Below are positions 4,605 to 5,164 of a stretch of DNA of 5,164 bases, piece after piece. How positions within the stretch are numbered: position 1 is the first letter of the stretch; each line of letters begins with the position of its first letter. The DNA comes from Candidatus Eiseniibacteriota bacterium. GTDB taxonomy: Bacteria; Arandabacterota; Arandabacteria; Arandabacterales; Arandabacteraceae. The stretch is from assembly GCA_030622265.1 (NCBI GenBank), contig JAUXGG010000161.1, positions 1 through 5,164 of the forward strand, given 5' to 3'. The position numbers were made by a program, and so were the translations under genes. The notes under the pieces are model-generated. The model did no database searches. It had not been told where the DNA came from and saw only the letters and a program-made list of their open reading frames with translations.

Positions 4605-5164
4605 ATGAGAACCCGAGAAAGCAAGGTTCGGAGCTGGTATGCCGCGATATTCCTGGTGTGCATCTTGCTTGCCACAGCACTTCCCTCCTTCTCCGCAGGC
4701 ACCGATGAGGCAAAGAAACTCACGGTCTATACCACCAACTATCCGCTTACCTATTTCACCGAGCGCATCGCCGGCGAGTACGCCGACGTGGTCTTTCCAG
4801 CCCCCGCCGAAATAGACCCCGCCTTCTGGGTACCGGATAAGAAGACCGTGGCGGCTTACCAGAAGGCCGATCTCATTATGCTCAACGGAGCAACCTATGA
4901 GAAGTGGATCGACAAGGCGACGCTCCCCCAGTTCAGGTTGGTCCATACCTCACGGGGCTTTAGGGATGACTACATCGAGACAGCCGACGCCGTGACCCAC
5001 AGCCATGGCCTTGATGGTGACCATTCACACTCCGGGACAGCCTTTACGACCTGGCTCGATTTCTCGCAAGCGGCCATGCAGGCCAAGGCCATAACAGACG
5101 TCCTGGTCCGCAAGATGCCCGAGAAGAAAGAGGCATTCGAGAAAAGCTATGCGGCACTCGAGAA
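4605..5164 (+). CDS. Periplasmic ZnuA/TroA-like metal-binding protein, variant ligand set, 3' end beyond window
   Basis: The first 186 codons; the C-terminal lobe is off the right edge (family length is about 300). A signal peptide covers about residues 1-31, with core WYAAIFLVCILLATALPSFSA; there is no lipobox at the cleavage site, so the protein is probably soluble in the periplasm. The N-terminal lobe follows the cluster-A-1 (ZnuA/TroA/PsaA) plan: LTVYTTNYPLTYFTERIAGEYA (39-60), DPAFWVPD (71-78), ADLIMLNGATYEKWIDK (88-104), then a His-rich stretch THSHGLDGDHSHSG (131-144) and TTWLDF (148-153). Canonical ZnuA has DPH at the first ligand and HxWLD at the second; here these read DPA (Ala73) and TTWLD (Thr148). 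Metal is then more likely held by the His132/134/140/142 cluster. The gene is 16 nt behind the FtsX-like permease in the same operon and should deliver to or receive metal from it. Zinc is the likeliest metal, by inference. Confidence 0.92.
   Translation, partial: MRTRESKVRSWYAAIFLVCILLATALPSFSAGTDEAKKLTVYTTNYPLTYFTERIAGEYADVVFPAPAEIDPAFWVPDKKTVAAYQKADLIMLNGATYEKWIDKATLPQFRLVHTSRGFRDDYIETADAVTHSHGLDGDHSHSGTAFTTWLDFSQAAMQAKAITDVLVRKMPEKKEAFEKSYAALE

Noticed and set aside
4220..4946. Minus-strand open frames of 167 and 122 codons opposite the permease and the binding protein.
   Set aside because: They overlap strongly supported plus-strand genes, and their products show only the mirrored composition of those genes.
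1..5164. tRNA or rRNA genes, CRISPR arrays, insertion sequences, integrase sites or phage genes.
   Set aside because: No cloverleaf, regular repeat-spacer array, transposase motif or terminal inverted repeat was seen; the window is ordinary-looking chromosomal coding DNA apart from the points reported.

Overview
The window looks like chromosomal DNA from a GC-rich (high-50s to about 60% by eye), Gram-negative-type bacterium. Two exported proteins with signal peptides and one with a FlgD-like/type IX-secretion-style C-terminal tail suggest a member of the FCB group or a related candidate phylum (Zixibacteria-, Krumholzibacteria- or Eisenbacteria-like). That placement is inference from gene content, not from a marker gene.

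Left half, minus strand. Positions 1-1513 hold the first 504 residues of a GlmL/MutL-family ASKHA ATPase; its C-terminus lies beyond the left edge. This is the class of protein associated with glutamate mutase and related B12-dependent carbon-skeleton or amino-mutases. It has a strong Shine-Dalgarno sequence, and about 60 bp upstream a near-consensus sigma-70-type promoter (TTTACA-17-TATAGT) whose two hexamers sit inside a 13-bp direct repeat spaced 21 bp apart. Upstream of it, on the same strand, is an exported protein of about 274 residues (1634-2458). It has a clear signal peptide, an unrecognised middle, and a C-terminal WDGRD...GLFFLRLETG...KVILLY tail. Its reading frame has no ATG/GTG/TTG before the signal peptide; an ATC codon preceded by an AGGTGA ribosome binding site is the best visible start.

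A 131-bp divergent intergenic region (2459-2589) separates it from a plus-strand operon. This region contains an inverted repeat (TCGGGG(G)TGA/TCACCCCGA) and an extended -10 promoter (TTGCAA-18-CATAAT with an upstream TG). The predicted transcription start falls on the ATG of a 41-codon ORF, suggesting a leaderless message.

Right half, plus strand: a tightly packed operon of small ORF (2590-2715), LolD/MacB-type ABC ATPase (2727-3410), FtsX/MacB-like permease (3407-4588, overlapping by ATGA) and a periplasmic ZnuA/TroA-type metal-binding protein (4605 to the right edge, partial). The unusual point is that a cluster-A-1 type metal-binding protein is paired with an FtsX-fold permease rather than a ZnuB-like polytopic permease. 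The binding protein also appears to have replaced two canonical metal-ligand histidines and to carry an HSHG...DHSH cluster instead, and the permease has histidine motifs (HGH, HYHGD) in its periplasmic domain. Together these genes look like a non-canonical zinc or other transition-metal handling system, and this is the most interesting content of the window.
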